From positions 1 through 64,000 of the forward strand of contig NZVD01000082.1 in NCBI GenBank assembly GCA_002701385.1: DNA of 64,000 nt, read 5' to 3'. This DNA is from Rhodopirellula sp. GTDB taxonomy: Bacteria; Planctomycetota; Planctomycetia; Pirellulales; Pirellulaceae. The position numbers were made by a program, and so were the translations under genes. Under the pieces are notes generated by a model. The model was not told the DNA's origin and did not search any database. It saw only the letters and a list, made by a program, of their open reading frames with translations. The stretch's first letter is position 1, and each line of letters opens with the position of its first letter. This document shows positions 46,801 through 54,193 of this stretch, in pieces.

Positions 46801-47310
46801 ATAGTCCTGATTGTCACCAATGATATGTTGCCATTTTCCCTTTGTGCTGATCGCCTTGTTTCCGTCCGTGAAAATTGGAGCGGCTACATTAAAGCCTCCG
46901 CGTGGGTATTTGCGATAGACTCGGATTGCTAACACATTCTCCTCGCCGGCAATAAAGTGTTTTGCAGACACGGTGTACTTTTCATCCTCTCCAAGTCCAC
47001 TGCGGAATTTTGGTGGCATGGCACCCACGCTGGCGATTTTGACGCCGTTTAAATAGACTTCGCGAGCATCATCTACCGGTTCAACATAAAGTTCCAGGTT
47101 CTTTCCTGCCCATTGGGTTGGTGGCTTGATAACACATCGATACCAACGGAAGCCATTTTCACTCGCTCCGTTTCTAGGCCGAGTCCAGTCGGATGGAATG
47201 TCTACCTCGGTCCAGGAATTGGATGCTTCCTGAATGGGAGCTTGGCCTTTGGTCTGAGCGGTGGTCCAAGGCAGTAACGTGAGTACAGCAATCAGTAACA
47301 GGCGAATCAT
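43813..47310 (-). CDS. Secreted PVC-type membrane-bound dehydrogenase with HEAT repeats and cytochrome c motif
   Basis: An 1165-residue exported protein of a family greatly expanded in planctomycetes and relatives. The order is: signal peptide (1-20, LLLIAVLTLLPWTTA); a galactose-binding-like domain (about 30-125, WYRCVIKPPTQWAGKNLELYV); a beta-propeller dehydrogenase domain (about 215-620, with VADLYEQRIDHASHYQGR); HEAT-like repeats (about 640-1000); and a C-terminal cytochrome c domain with CGKCH at about 1042-1046 and a later Met-containing RSIMPEGI. Such proteins are thought to oxidise sugars or alcohols in the periplasm and pass electrons to c-type heme, but substrates are unknown. It stands alone on the minus strand and converges on the aminotransferase gene. 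Confidence 0.88.
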   Translation of the reverse strand: MIRLLLIAVLTLLPWTTAQTKGQAPIQEASNSWTEVDIPSDWTRPRNGASENGFRWYRCVIKPPTQWAGKNLELYVEPVDDAREVYLNGVKIASVGAMPPKFRSGLGEDEKYTVSAKHFIAGEENVLAIRVYRKYPRGGFNVAAPIFTDGNKAISTKGKWQHIIGDNQDYAQWKTEDREAFRYDQLADAKQILESFKQLANDRGPQTPSDALAQFETTDGLTIDAVLTDPDIAQPLSFKFDERGRLWVMEYKQYPNPAGLTAVSRDKYLRTVYDKMPLPPPHGDKGQDQISIHEDTNGDGAFDKHSVFVDGLSIATSFAMGDGGVYVMNPPYLLFYEDKDKDDRADGDPKVILEGFGIEDSHSCANNLRWGPDGWLYAAQGSTVSGNIKHYGTDEKPIRSMGQCIWRYHPQLKKYEVFAEGGGNTFGVEFDSHGRVYSGYNGGNTRGFHYIQGGYYLKGFSKHGQLSNPYAFGYFPAMTHSQVPRFTHTFVIYEDPTLPKGYQNKLFGIEPLQGRVVYSDVQGEGSTFKTEDLGFPLKTTDTWFRPVDIQVGPDGAIYVADLYEQRIDHASHYQGRVDKTNGRIYRLRPSEGWKPSSFDVTGWSNQELFGLFKSDIRLHRQIAIRLLKNRRLSKDDLHQLHQLFHSDNALVALNALWTYQVTGHYNLKVALSALKSPHDTVRSWSIRLAADHLELDEPYQAALVRTATSEPSVHVRSQLAATARRVPSHLFAELTKALLYHGEDLDDKHVPLMLWWAVEANAHQYDALKSLFEDASIWNQELTQDYIIERLAKRYAMSGKRQEYDMLTWLFEQAPDDDSRSLLLKGFEESFEGRSLGSLPEELLSSIRRAGGGSPVLRVRLGQPEAITQALTEITNADLDASARAALIGVFGQIKHQAAVPTLLNLVKHDDSDQVVQASLLALQSFESNTIALTVLEAYSTFNEETQIAAQSLLVSREPWLAMLLDMIEMEIIDADSISQESVLKIVLFDNKELQAKAEKHFGKVTAASAGELQRRINDLVGVIGEASGNPYDGKQLYLKHCGKCHQLFTDGGNIGPNLTTYKRDDLQTMLLNVVNPSLAIREGFENYAIFTLDGRTLSGFIDDQDNRVVVLRSNDGQRTVINRDDIDEMQAIPRSIMPEGILKTLKPQEIRDLFAYLRASQPLP

Positions 47311-47502
47311 CGAAGGTCTCGAAGTGGCAATGGGGTTCAGGGAATGTTAATAGTCTAATCCTAACGATTCCCTATGCCTGATTCACGTTGGCGGAGTGTA
47401 AAAAGATGTGGAATTCTTTTAAATTGGTTTCGCAATGTGCTTCAGGGAAACCTATTGTTTTGGTGAGAGAGAAACTAATTCAAGTTCGCCTTTGAGAGAG
47501 GC

Positions 47503-47925
47503 GTGAGAAGTAAGATGTTGAACCGAAGTATGACTCGGTTCGCCCTGTGTTTGGCTGCATTCCTATTGGGTGCATTCGTGGCACTAGGTAGCGAACCTGA
47601 AATCCAGCAAGTTGATTTCCATTTCCTGGCTCCTAATGCGGAAATACGCCTACGAACGGAAACTCAAGTAATCGAATTGAAAATCATTGATCCCGAACAG
47701 GGCGCGGCTGTTGTACGGATTAGCCGCGATGGCAGTGAATTTGGTTCGCCTCGTTCGGTAATCCTGCTAGGGGCCACTCTGGGCCGGCAGCAGGGAGCGT
47801 TGTCCTTGATCGAAATGGGTGTAATTCGTAAGGGGCTAAAGCTTGAATTGGGTATTGGCGATCTGCGTTCTGAGAATCGAGTGCATACAAAAAAGCTGAC
47901 GAGTATCGAGCTACTAAAGGTGTAG
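47503..47925 (+). CDS. Small secreted protein, function unknown
   Basis: A 140-residue protein with an N-terminal signal or anchor (MTRFALCLAAFLLGAFVALGS) and a mature part rich in beta-strand-like alternation (EIRLRTETQVIELKIIDPEQGAAVV). I recognise no family. The start is uncertain: GTG 47503, ATG 47515 and ATG 47530 are all in frame; the last gives the tidiest signal peptide, while the first two lie near GAGAGG-like sites. It is divergent from the large dehydrogenase gene and followed by a strong bidirectional terminator. Confidence 0.55.
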   Translation: MRSKMLNRSMTRFALCLAAFLLGAFVALGSEPEIQQVDFHFLAPNAEIRLRTETQVIELKIIDPEQGAAVVRISRDGSEFGSPRSVILLGATLGRQQGALSLIEMGVIRKGLKLELGIGDLRSENRVHTKKLTSIELLKV

Positions 47926-47960
47926 TGTACACATGTTCACTATCTAGCATTATCTAAAAA

Positions 47961-47986
47961 AACGTGACCAAAGATTGGGTCACGTT
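47961..47986. terminator. Bidirectional terminator between the small secreted protein gene and tRNA-Pro
   Basis: A perfect 9-bp stem AACGTGACC/GGTCACGTT (47961-47969 with 47978-47986), with TTTTTT on the plus side and a run of seven A residues (T on the minus strand) on the other. It would end the plus-strand gene at 47925 and the minus-strand tRNA transcript. Confidence 0.9.
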
Positions 47987-47996
47987 TTTTATTGAG

Positions 47997-48071
47997 TCGG
48001 GGCGGTGGGATTCGAACTCACGACCTTCTGGTCCCAAACCAGACGCGCTAACCAGGCTGCGCTACGCCCCG
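47997..48071 (-). tRNA. tRNA-Pro (anticodon TGG)
   Basis: A 75-base cloverleaf on the minus strand. The acceptor stem is CGGGGCG/CGCCCCG with discriminator A. The D-arm reads GCGCAGCCTGGTTAGCGC. The anticodon stem is TCTGG/CCAGA around loop TTTGGGA, giving anticodon TGG. The T-arm has GTTCGAATCCCAC. The CCA end is not encoded. The anticodon reads CCA and, by wobble, other proline codons. Confidence 0.95.
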
Positions 48072-48134
48072 TAAATGTGAGATTTAATTTACCTAGCGGC
48101 TATCCGTTCGACAACCCCTGTAAGGCGATGATTT

Positions 48135-49091
48135 TTAGGCTGCTCGGTCTTTTTGTGCCGAGCTACCAGTTAGCAAACTGAGGAGTCTGGAAAACTCGTT
48201 TGAGCTACTGAAGTCGACAACGATTTTGCCCGTACCCTTTTCACGTTCGACGATTTTGACACGAGTTCCGAGTGCTCGCTTGAGTTGCTTTTCCAGCATT
48301 TCAATCTGAGCATCACTGGTTTTATTTTTGGTATTTGTCTTTGATTTGGTACTCTGTCCACCTTGGTCATCCATTAGTTTGCGATGGACGTATTGTTCAA
48401 TATTGCGAACGCTTAGTGACTCGCGAACGATCCGTTCACACAACTGAATTTGTTCGAGTGGTTCGAGCGGTAGCAGCGCTCGTGCATGACCGGCAGTAAT
48501 GAGTTGATTGCGGAGTGAGTCCTGAACCTGTTCTGGTAACTCTAGTAGCCGGATTAAATTGGAAATCGTTGAGCGATCAACGTTGAGTCGTTTTGCAAGT
48601 TCAGCCTGAGTGCATTTGTGTTGTTTGAGATACTGCTTAAAGGAAGTCGCCTTTTCGAGTGGTCCCAGATCTTTACGTTGTAGGTTTTCGATGATTGCCA
48701 GCTCTGCGGCTTCACGATCGGTTGCCTGGCGAATCCTGGCGGGGATCGATTTCCAGCCTGCTTGGGTGGCTGCTTTAAGACGACGCTCACCAGAGATGAG
48801 TTGGTAGCGATTGCCAACCTGTCTCACCACGATGGGCTGAAGTAGGTCGTGCTGCTGGAGACTAGCAGCTAAAGCATTGAGTTCGGTAGGATCGAAATGC
48901 TGTCGAGGTTGGTACGGATTTTCGTCGATGCTATCGATTTCGATCGATGAAAATCCGGTAGCAGCTAGGCTCGATTTAGCGGGCTTAGGTGTTGCTTTGT
49001 TCGCCGGTTTTTTTGAGTCGGTTTTAGTGGGAGGTTGAGGTTGTCCCAACAGATCCGCCAGACCTTTTCCCAATCGTCGATTTTTACTCAC
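48135..49091 (-). CDS. parB: Chromosome-partitioning protein ParB
   Basis: CTP-dependent DNA clamp that loads at parS and spreads to organise chromosome segregation. A lysine-rich N-terminal segment is followed by the ParB/Srx domain (about 50-140: IDENPYQPRQHFD and the CTP-site GERRLKAATQ), then the helix-turn-helix parS-binding domain (about 150-215: TQAELAKRLNVDRSTISNLIRLLELP). A C-terminal dimerisation region completes the 318 residues. It overlaps parA by eight bases. Four parS sites lie just upstream of parA. Confidence 0.96.
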   Translation of the reverse strand: MSKNRRLGKGLADLLGQPQPPTKTDSKKPANKATPKPAKSSLAATGFSSIEIDSIDENPYQPRQHFDPTELNALAASLQQHDLLQPIVVRQVGNRYQLISGERRLKAATQAGWKSIPARIRQATDREAAELAIIENLQRKDLGPLEKATSFKQYLKQHKCTQAELAKRLNVDRSTISNLIRLLELPEQVQDSLRNQLITAGHARALLPLEPLEQIQLCERIVRESLSVRNIEQYVHRKLMDDQGGQSTKSKTNTKNKTSDAQIEMLEKQLKRALGTRVKIVEREKGTGKIVVDFSSSNEFSRLLSLLTGSSAQKDRAA

Positions 49092-49830
49092 GCTCTAATA
49101 CCTCCATACACAATTCGGTGTATGCTCGTGCACCTCGGCTCCGAGGTGCATACTCAAGGATGGGTTTGTTATAACTAGGAGATTCCGCTAGCAGGGAATC
49201 CCGGGGGATGACCGTATCGAAGACAATGTCTCCAAAGAACTCACGGACCTCTTTGTCTATCTCTTTAGTCAGTTCTAGTTGAGGGTCATACATGGTAAGT
49301 ACGATTCCCCCAAATTCCAATTGACTGTCTTCCTGATGCATCACATCCCGAATGACGTGAATCATCTGAGTGAGTCCTTCCATTGCAAAGTATTCGCATT
49401 GGATCGGCATGAAGACTTCGGTAGAGGCTCCTAAAGCTGCCTGGGTTAACGGTCCTACACTCGGAGGGCAATCGATGATTACATATTCATACGGTACTGT
49501 CCCGGTACGGATATGCTGTTGAAGTTTGTTGGTTTCAATGTATTCGCCATCCGCCAGCACAGAGACATCCTGAAAGCTGCGACTTCCCGGTAGTAAGTCA
49601 AGATTCTCATAGTGGGTGGACTGAATCGATTGACGCAGGGGGTGATCATTCACCAGAGGGTGTCGATCAGACGGTGGTTGGCCTAATCCCGTGGTGGCAT
49701 TACATTGTGGATCGAGGTCAATCAACAGCGTGGCGCAACCTGCCTGCCCCAGCCCAGCGGCTAGATTAATAGAAGTCGTGGTTTTACCCACGCCTCCTTT
49801 CTGGTTGGCAACGCATAGTATGCGGGTCAC
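49084..49830 (-). CDS. parA: Chromosome-partitioning ATPase ParA (Soj)
   Basis: Walker-type ATPase that moves ParB-parS complexes over the nucleoid. The deviant Walker A is KGGVGKTTTSINLAAGL at residues 11-27; further motifs are DLDPQCNATTGLG and DCPPSVGPLTQAAL. The 248-residue length is typical of chromosomal ParA without an N-terminal regulatory domain. Start is GTG 49830, with AAGGA upstream; ATG codons do not fit. It is the first gene of the parAB operon. The first parS site lies 138 bases upstream, close enough for ParB to influence the promoter region. Confidence 0.96.
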   Translation of the reverse strand: MTRILCVANQKGGVGKTTTSINLAAGLGQAGCATLLIDLDPQCNATTGLGQPPSDRHPLVNDHPLRQSIQSTHYENLDLLPGSRSFQDVSVLADGEYIETNKLQQHIRTGTVPYEYVIIDCPPSVGPLTQAALGASTEVFMPIQCEYFAMEGLTQMIHVIRDVMHQEDSQLEFGGIVLTMYDPQLELTKEIDKEVREFFGDIVFDTVIPRDSLLAESPSYNKPILEYAPRSRGARAYTELCMEVLERE

Positions 49831-49967
49831 CGGAAGGGTCCTTCTTTATAAGCAAGCTTTATAGTCGATCGAATGTATAGAGAAATTTTAATCCTATCAG
49901 TAGGTTTAAGAGAATAGCAGATTGACCCAGGGGTACGCGGGATCTCTGGTAAAGATAGTTGAATTAG

Positions 49968-49983
49968 TGTTTCACGTGGAACA
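49968..49983. promoter_or_regulatory. parS site 1
   Basis: TGTTTCACGTGGAACA, one base from the perfect palindrome consensus TGTTTCACGTGAAACA bound by ParB. It is 75 bases from site 2. Confidence 0.93.
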
Positions 49984-50042
49984 TGCTCCAGACCGCTCAG
50001 TTTGCTGGCGAGTTGATGGTGCAACTGGTATCAGGTTAAAGG

Positions 50043-50058
50043 TGTTTCACGTGAAACG
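50043..50058. promoter_or_regulatory. parS site 2
   Basis: TGTTTCACGTGAAACG, matching the ParB consensus in all but the last base. Together with site 1 it forms the pair on the parA side of ahcY. Confidence 0.93.
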
Positions 50059-50094
50059 CTGAGCAATCGTGGCTACGGGTGGATTTAAGGAGGA

Positions 50095-50124
50095 TCAATG
50101 AAAGTCAATGAAAGTCAATGAATA
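50095..50124 (+). repeat. Three tandem 10-base units behind a strong ribosome site
   Basis: TCAATGAAAG occurs twice, followed by TCAATGAATA. An AAGGAGG stands four bases before the first ATG, which would start a seven-codon frame ending in TGA; the second ATG opens a twelve-codon frame. It could be a leader peptide, but may equally be debris of a lost gene. Confidence 0.4.
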
Positions 50125-50132
50125 TCAAGGCA

Positions 50133-50232
50133 AGTTAGACAGTTAAACAATTAGACAATTGGCAAGCCTGACTTGCAGAGAGGTAAGGTCTTCCCGTTCC
50201 ACTTTCGTCTTTCAGACTTCAGTGGGTAAAAA
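50133..50232 (+). repeat. Dispersed hairpin repeat, copy C
   Basis: TTAGACAGTTAAACAATTAGACAATT, here given as its parts TTAGACAGTTAAAC and AATTAGACAATT, then CCACTTTCGTC-TTTC-AGACTTCAGTGGGTAAAA. It matches copy A in layout and in most bases of the hairpin part. Confidence 0.55.
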
Positions 50233-50293
50233 CCGTCTTAAGGAAGAAGTAGAACGCAGTGCTTAACAGTAGAGGCATTGTCATGGATCCAAT

Positions 50294-50340
50294 GAGCTTG
50301 TCCGTCGTAGTCCAGCGAAGGAGGACGAAGTCGGAGGATT
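50294..50340 (-). repeat. Dispersed hairpin repeat, copy D, inverted
   Basis: Read on the minus strand it gives CCGACTTCGTCC, TCCTTCGCT, GGACTACGACGGAC and AAGCTC. This aligns with the hairpin block of copies A-C but has a few extra bases around the loop. Copies C and D face each other across about 60 bases. Confidence 0.55.
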
Positions 50341-50479
50341 TGATAATTAAGTAGATTGAGTCGTCTTGCCCACTTTCCGTAATTGATAGCATCTCTACAA
50401 TGAAGGGCATGATAGCAAGTCAGGTACCGGCAAATCGTCCGGTCGAATTTATTAGTGATGTAACCAAGGAGTGCAGGAC

Positions 50480-51790
50480 GTGTCTCAGGTAGAACGACTA
50501 CCCTACAAAGTAAAAGACCTCTCATTGGCAGCGTGGGGCCGCCGCGAAATCATCATAGCTGAAAACGAAATGCCGGGATTAATGGCGTTACGTAAGAAGT
50601 ACGGTGAATCTAAACCGTTGGCCGGTGCTCGGATCGCCGGTTGTCTGCATATGACAATTCAGACAGCCGTGCTGATTGAAACCTTGGTGGATTTAGGTGC
50701 GGACGTAACCTGGTCAAGCTGTAATATCTTCTCTACTCAGGATCATGCTGCGGCTGCGATTGCCGAGGCAGGAATTCCGGTTTATGCCTGGAAAGGAATG
50801 AGCGAAGAAGAATTCGATTGGTGTATCGAACAGACTCTCGTCTTTCCCGACGGTAAACCGCTCAACCTGATTCTGGACGATGGCGGAGATTTGACCGCGA
50901 TGGTTCATGATCGATTCCCGGAGTATCTGACGGACATTCGAGGTATCTCGGAAGAAACAACAACGGGAGTCCATCGTCTCTGTCAGATGTTCGCCAATGG
51001 TGAATTGAAAGTACCTTCGATCAACGTTAATGACTCCGTAACCAAAAGTAAATTTGACAACCTTTATGGATGTCGTGAGTCGTTGGTTGATGGGATCAAG
51101 CGAGCGACTGACGTCATGGTTGCCGGCAAGACTGCGGTTGTTTGTGGCTACGGGGATGTTGGTAAAGGATGTGCTCATTCACTGCAGCGTTATGGGGCGC
51201 GAGTGATCGTGACAGAGATCGATCCGATCAATGCTCTGCAAGCGTGTATGGAAGGCTTCCAGGTAATGACGATGGAAGATGCCGCACCGATCGGGAATAT
51301 CTTTGTAACTACGACTGGCAACAAAGATGTGATCCGTGGTGAGCATATGGAAGTCATGCCCAATGATGCAATCGTTTGTAATATTGGTCACTTCGATACC
51401 GAGATCGACGTTGCGTGGCTTAATGGCAATTCGTCATTGAGCAAAGAAGAAATCAAACCGCAGGTAGATCGATATACATTTGATGATGGACATTCGATAA
51501 TCCTTCTTGCGGAAGGTCGATTGGTTAACCTAGGGTGTGCCACCGGTCATCCTTCGTTTGTAATGTCCAACTCGTTTTGTAATCAGGTGCTCGCCCAGTT
51601 GGCATTGTGGACAGAATCGGAAAAATACGACATCGGTGTCCACTTCCTTCCTAAGGAACTGGATGAGGAAGTAGCAAGATTACATTTGGATCAGTTAGGT
51701 GCGAAGTTGACTGTGTTGACTCAGGAACAGGCTGACTACATCGGTGTACCTGTGGCAGGACCGTTCAAACCTGAACACTACCGATATTGA
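50480..51790 (+). CDS. ahcY: Adenosylhomocysteinase
   Basis: Hydrolyses S-adenosylhomocysteine to adenosine and homocysteine, relieving product inhibition of methyltransferases. It shows [16 protein letters not shown], the substrate region [10 protein letters not shown], the NAD-binding [15 protein letters not shown], and the C-terminal KPEHYRY characteristic of the enzyme. From GTG 50480 the protein has 436 residues. AAGGAG at 50466-50471 is eight bases from this GTG, whereas the upstream in-frame GTG (50471) overlaps the site itself. The gene is flanked on both sides by pairs of parS sites, so ParB spreading may cover it. Confidence 0.96.
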   Translation: MSQVERLPYKVKDLSLAAWGRREIIIAENEMPGLMALRKKYGESKPLAGARIAGCLHMTIQTAVLIETLVDLGADVTWSSCNIFSTQDHAAAAIAEAGIPVYAWKGMSEEEFDWCIEQTLVFPDGKPLNLILDDGGDLTAMVHDRFPEYLTDIRGISEETTTGVHRLCQMFANGELKVPSINVNDSVTKSKFDNLYGCRESLVDGIKRATDVMVAGKTAVVCGYGDVGKGCAHSLQRYGARVIVTEIDPINALQACMEGFQVMTMEDAAPIGNIFVTTTGNKDVIRGEHMEVMPNDAIVCNIGHFDTEIDVAWLNGNSSLSKEEIKPQVDRYTFDDGHSIILLAEGRLVNLGCATGHPSFVMSNSFCNQVLAQLALWTESEKYDIGVHFLPKELDEEVARLHLDQLGAKLTVLTQEQADYIGVPVAGPFKPEHYRY

Positions 51791-51808
51791 TTGCTGTCGA
51801 GAAGACGG

Positions 51809-51824
51809 TGTTTCACGTGGAACA
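51809..51824. promoter_or_regulatory. parS site 3
   Basis: TGTTTCACGTGGAACA, identical to site 1, 18 bases after the ahcY stop codon. Confidence 0.93.
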
Positions 51825-51869
51825 TTTTCCACCGACCGCGTGTGAATTAGTTCGCGATATGATGAGTGA

Positions 51870-51885
51870 TGTTTCACGTGAAACA
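51870..51885. promoter_or_regulatory. parS site 4
   Basis: TGTTTCACGTGAAACA, the perfect consensus palindrome, 61 bases from site 3 and upstream of the DUF1015 gene. Confidence 0.95.
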
Positions 51886-51938
51886 CCACGTTAGCCAAAT
51901 GGTGACTGTAGTGTCAGTCCAATTAATGGGGAACCAAA

Positions 51939-53258
51939 ATGGTTCAGATTGAAGCCTTTCAGGGATTGCGATATGACCTGGCTCATGTAGGGTCGCTTAG
52001 TGATGTGATTGCTCCTCCGTATGATGTCATCGATCCGGAGTTTCAAAATCAACTTTACGAAGTGCATCCCACGAACGTCATACGGCTGATTCTCAATCGA
52101 GATGAACCCGGTGATGAAACCGGCGATGAAAAATATGAACGAGCCGCTCGGTATTTAAAACAGTGGCGGCGGGAAGGTGTGCTGTCTGAAGAATCACATG
52201 CAGCCATCTACGTGTACCATCAGGAATTTTCCTATGCGGGTACTACCTTCATCCGTAAAGGATTCATGTGCCGAATGCAGTTGGAGAAACTTGGTGAAGG
52301 CAACGTCTATCCCCACGAAGAAACGCACTCGGCAGCCAAGGTGGATCGTCTCAAATTATTCAATGCAACCCGCGCTAACCTAAGCCAGATTTTCGGCATC
52401 TATCCAGACGAAGAAAATCAAGCTCAGAAGATTCTTGAACAGGCTATCCTGGGTAAGACGCCGTTGGAAGCAACAGATCATCTCGGAGTAGTGCATCGTC
52501 TTTGGGTGGTCGACGACCTGCAAACGATAGGAGATCTGCAGGCCAGTATGGGTGATAAGGCAATGTTCATTGCCGATGGTCACCATCGTTATGAGACAGC
52601 CTGTAACTATCAACAGCAGTTGAAAGAATCCGGAGAGTTAACTGATGTCCACCCAGCCAACTGTGTGATGACGATGTGCGTCAGTATGAATGATGATGGT
52701 ATGATCGTTCTGCCAACGCATCGCTTGTTTAAAGGCCTACCACAATACGACTCGGCCACGTTGATCTCTAAGATCGACTCTGCGTTCGATTGTCAGGTGA
52801 TTGGAACTGGCAGTGAATTGGCTGAGTCTGTTTGGGAACAAATTGAAGTCGACGACGCGCAAGATACCGTCGGCTTGTATTGCCCCGTCGATGATACCTG
52901 GGTGCTAGCCACGCTTAATACTGATGGACTCGAACAGTTGGCTGCTGTTGCTAGTGACCGTACGGATGATTGGCAGGGATTGGGAGTATCGATTTTGCAT
53001 CGCCTCCTCGTCCAAACTTGCCTAGGGCATGAGTCACTTCCAAAGCCAAAGTATGTTCATCTTGTACAGGAAGTTGTGGACAGTCTCAACCTGGGTGCTG
53101 ATGATGACGGAGAAGCGTTTGGGCTGGCCGCGCTAGTGATGCCGGCAACGCTTGATCATATTCGTACCATCAGCAAAAACGGTGAGCGGATGCCAGCCAA
53201 GAGTACTTACTTCTACCCCAAACTGTTGAGCGGTCTGGTTATTAATAGTCTTGAGTAA
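51939..53258 (+). CDS. DUF1015 family protein
   Basis: A 439-residue protein of the DUF1015 family ('SerC-like', uncharacterised). The N-terminal signature is clear: FQGLRYDLAHVGSLSDVIAPPYDVI, seen as LRYDLAHVGSL and APPYDVIDP. Also present are VYPHEETHSAAKVDRLKLF, FIADGHHRYETACNY and PTHRLFKGL. Family members occur near serine synthesis genes in some bacteria, but none is here. It starts 54 bases after parS site 4. Cytoplasmic, with no signal or membrane segment. I give no enzymatic role. Confidence 0.88.
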   Translation: MVQIEAFQGLRYDLAHVGSLSDVIAPPYDVIDPEFQNQLYEVHPTNVIRLILNRDEPGDETGDEKYERAARYLKQWRREGVLSEESHAAIYVYHQEFSYAGTTFIRKGFMCRMQLEKLGEGNVYPHEETHSAAKVDRLKLFNATRANLSQIFGIYPDEENQAQKILEQAILGKTPLEATDHLGVVHRLWVVDDLQTIGDLQASMGDKAMFIADGHHRYETACNYQQQLKESGELTDVHPANCVMTMCVSMNDDGMIVLPTHRLFKGLPQYDSATLISKIDSAFDCQVIGTGSELAESVWEQIEVDDAQDTVGLYCPVDDTWVLATLNTDGLEQLAAVASDRTDDWQGLGVSILHRLLVQTCLGHESLPKPKYVHLVQEVVDSLNLGADDDGEAFGLAALVMPATLDHIRTISKNGERMPAKSTYFYPKLLSGLVINSLE

Positions 53259-53288
53259 TTAGGGGCCGCGTGATTACTGTCGTCCGAC

Positions 53289-53978
53289 TCAACCTATACG
53301 CTCGAATGCCTTTAGTGCATTGCTGCTAAACGTTTGAATTAACTGGCCGTCTTTTCTTCCCGGCGAAGACTCGACTCCGCTTGCAGTGTCCACTGCATTT
53401 GGTTGGGCGGTCGAGATAGCTTCTTCCACATTCACTGGGGTGATCCCGCCGGCTAAGACTACATCGAACCCCCCAAAGTGGGTATTTTGTGGATTGAGTG
53501 CATTCCAGTCGAGGCGGTGGCCCGTGCCCCCGTATGCACCTGGTTGGTAGGCATCCAAGAGAATAGCCTGAAGCGTTACATTCAGAGTAGTACAGGCAGC
53601 TAGATAATCAACCAGGAACGAAGGGTCTGAGTCTTTGCAGCGGAAGGCTTTGATCAACCGGACATTGGCTAATGATTCGAGTGCTCGCAGTTGCTTAAGA
53701 AAGAAAGGATCCTCGTCACCATGTAACTGCAGGAAGTCGAACTGTACCTTGTCGTGAATTTCCTCAATGGCTTCCTTTGTATGGTTGACGAACAATCCCA
53801 CTATCTGGATTTCATCTCGTACAGCTTCGGCAATCTCATTGGCTAGTTCTGGAGAGATGCTTCTTGGGCTGGGAGAGTAGAAATTCAATCCGATCGCATC
53901 GATACCTGCATTCACGCAGAGTTGGGCATCTGCGACCGAGGTAATCCCGCATACTTTGGTTTGAAATAAGCCGTTCAT
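53289..53978 (-). CDS. trpF: Phosphoribosylanthranilate isomerase
   Basis: Amadori isomerase of tryptophan synthesis, a TIM barrel. KVCGITS near the N-terminus carries the catalytic Cys. It is followed by IGLNFYSPSPRSIS, VGLFVNHTKEAI, LQLHGDEDPFFLKQL, DAYQPGAYGGTGHRLDW (with the catalytic Asp) and VLAGGITPVNVEEA. From ATG 53978 it has 229 residues. A longer in-frame extension to 54230 would run into the oppositely directed ExeA-like gene and shows no homology. No other trp gene is nearby. It is convergent with the DUF1015 gene. Confidence 0.93.
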   Translation of the reverse strand: MNGLFQTKVCGITSVADAQLCVNAGIDAIGLNFYSPSPRSISPELANEIAEAVRDEIQIVGLFVNHTKEAIEEIHDKVQFDFLQLHGDEDPFFLKQLRALESLANVRLIKAFRCKDSDPSFLVDYLAACTTLNVTLQAILLDAYQPGAYGGTGHRLDWNALNPQNTHFGGFDVVLAGGITPVNVEEAISTAQPNAVDTASGVESSPGRKDGQLIQTFSSNALKAFERIG

Positions 53979-54193
53979 GATTTGTTTTTTAGGGGACTGC
54001 CTGTCGTTAACTCTTCGCGAATCCTCATATTTTAACGTGGCGCGATTGAAGATGGAGGAAATAGCGAGACTTGCAAACTGGGAATTATCACTTTTCAGCT
54101 GCCTCTTACAGATGACCGAAAAATAAGAATAGGTTCTTTTGTATTCGCTCTTTGACCTCTTTAGATTAATCCGTCGGCAGGAAGCCACAAGCC

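Larger units (their letters stand above)
49831..50479. other. Long intergenic region between parA and ahcY
   Basis: About 650 bases holding two parS sites, a 10-base tandem repeat, a repeat-family copy in each orientation, and the ahcY ribosome site. No DnaA box cluster, SAH riboswitch or tRNA is visible, and no open frame looks coding. It is one of two gene-free stretches longer than 300 bases in the window. Confidence 0.6.

Noticed and set aside
50233-50479. SAH riboswitch upstream of ahcY
   Set aside because: I looked for the conserved GAGGAGCGCUGC-like core and found none; the GAAGGAGGACGAAG stretch belongs to the dispersed repeat.
49831-50479. Replication origin next to parAB
   Set aside because: No dnaA, no cluster of TTATCCACA-type boxes and no clear AT-rich unwinding region are visible; parS alone does not define oriC.
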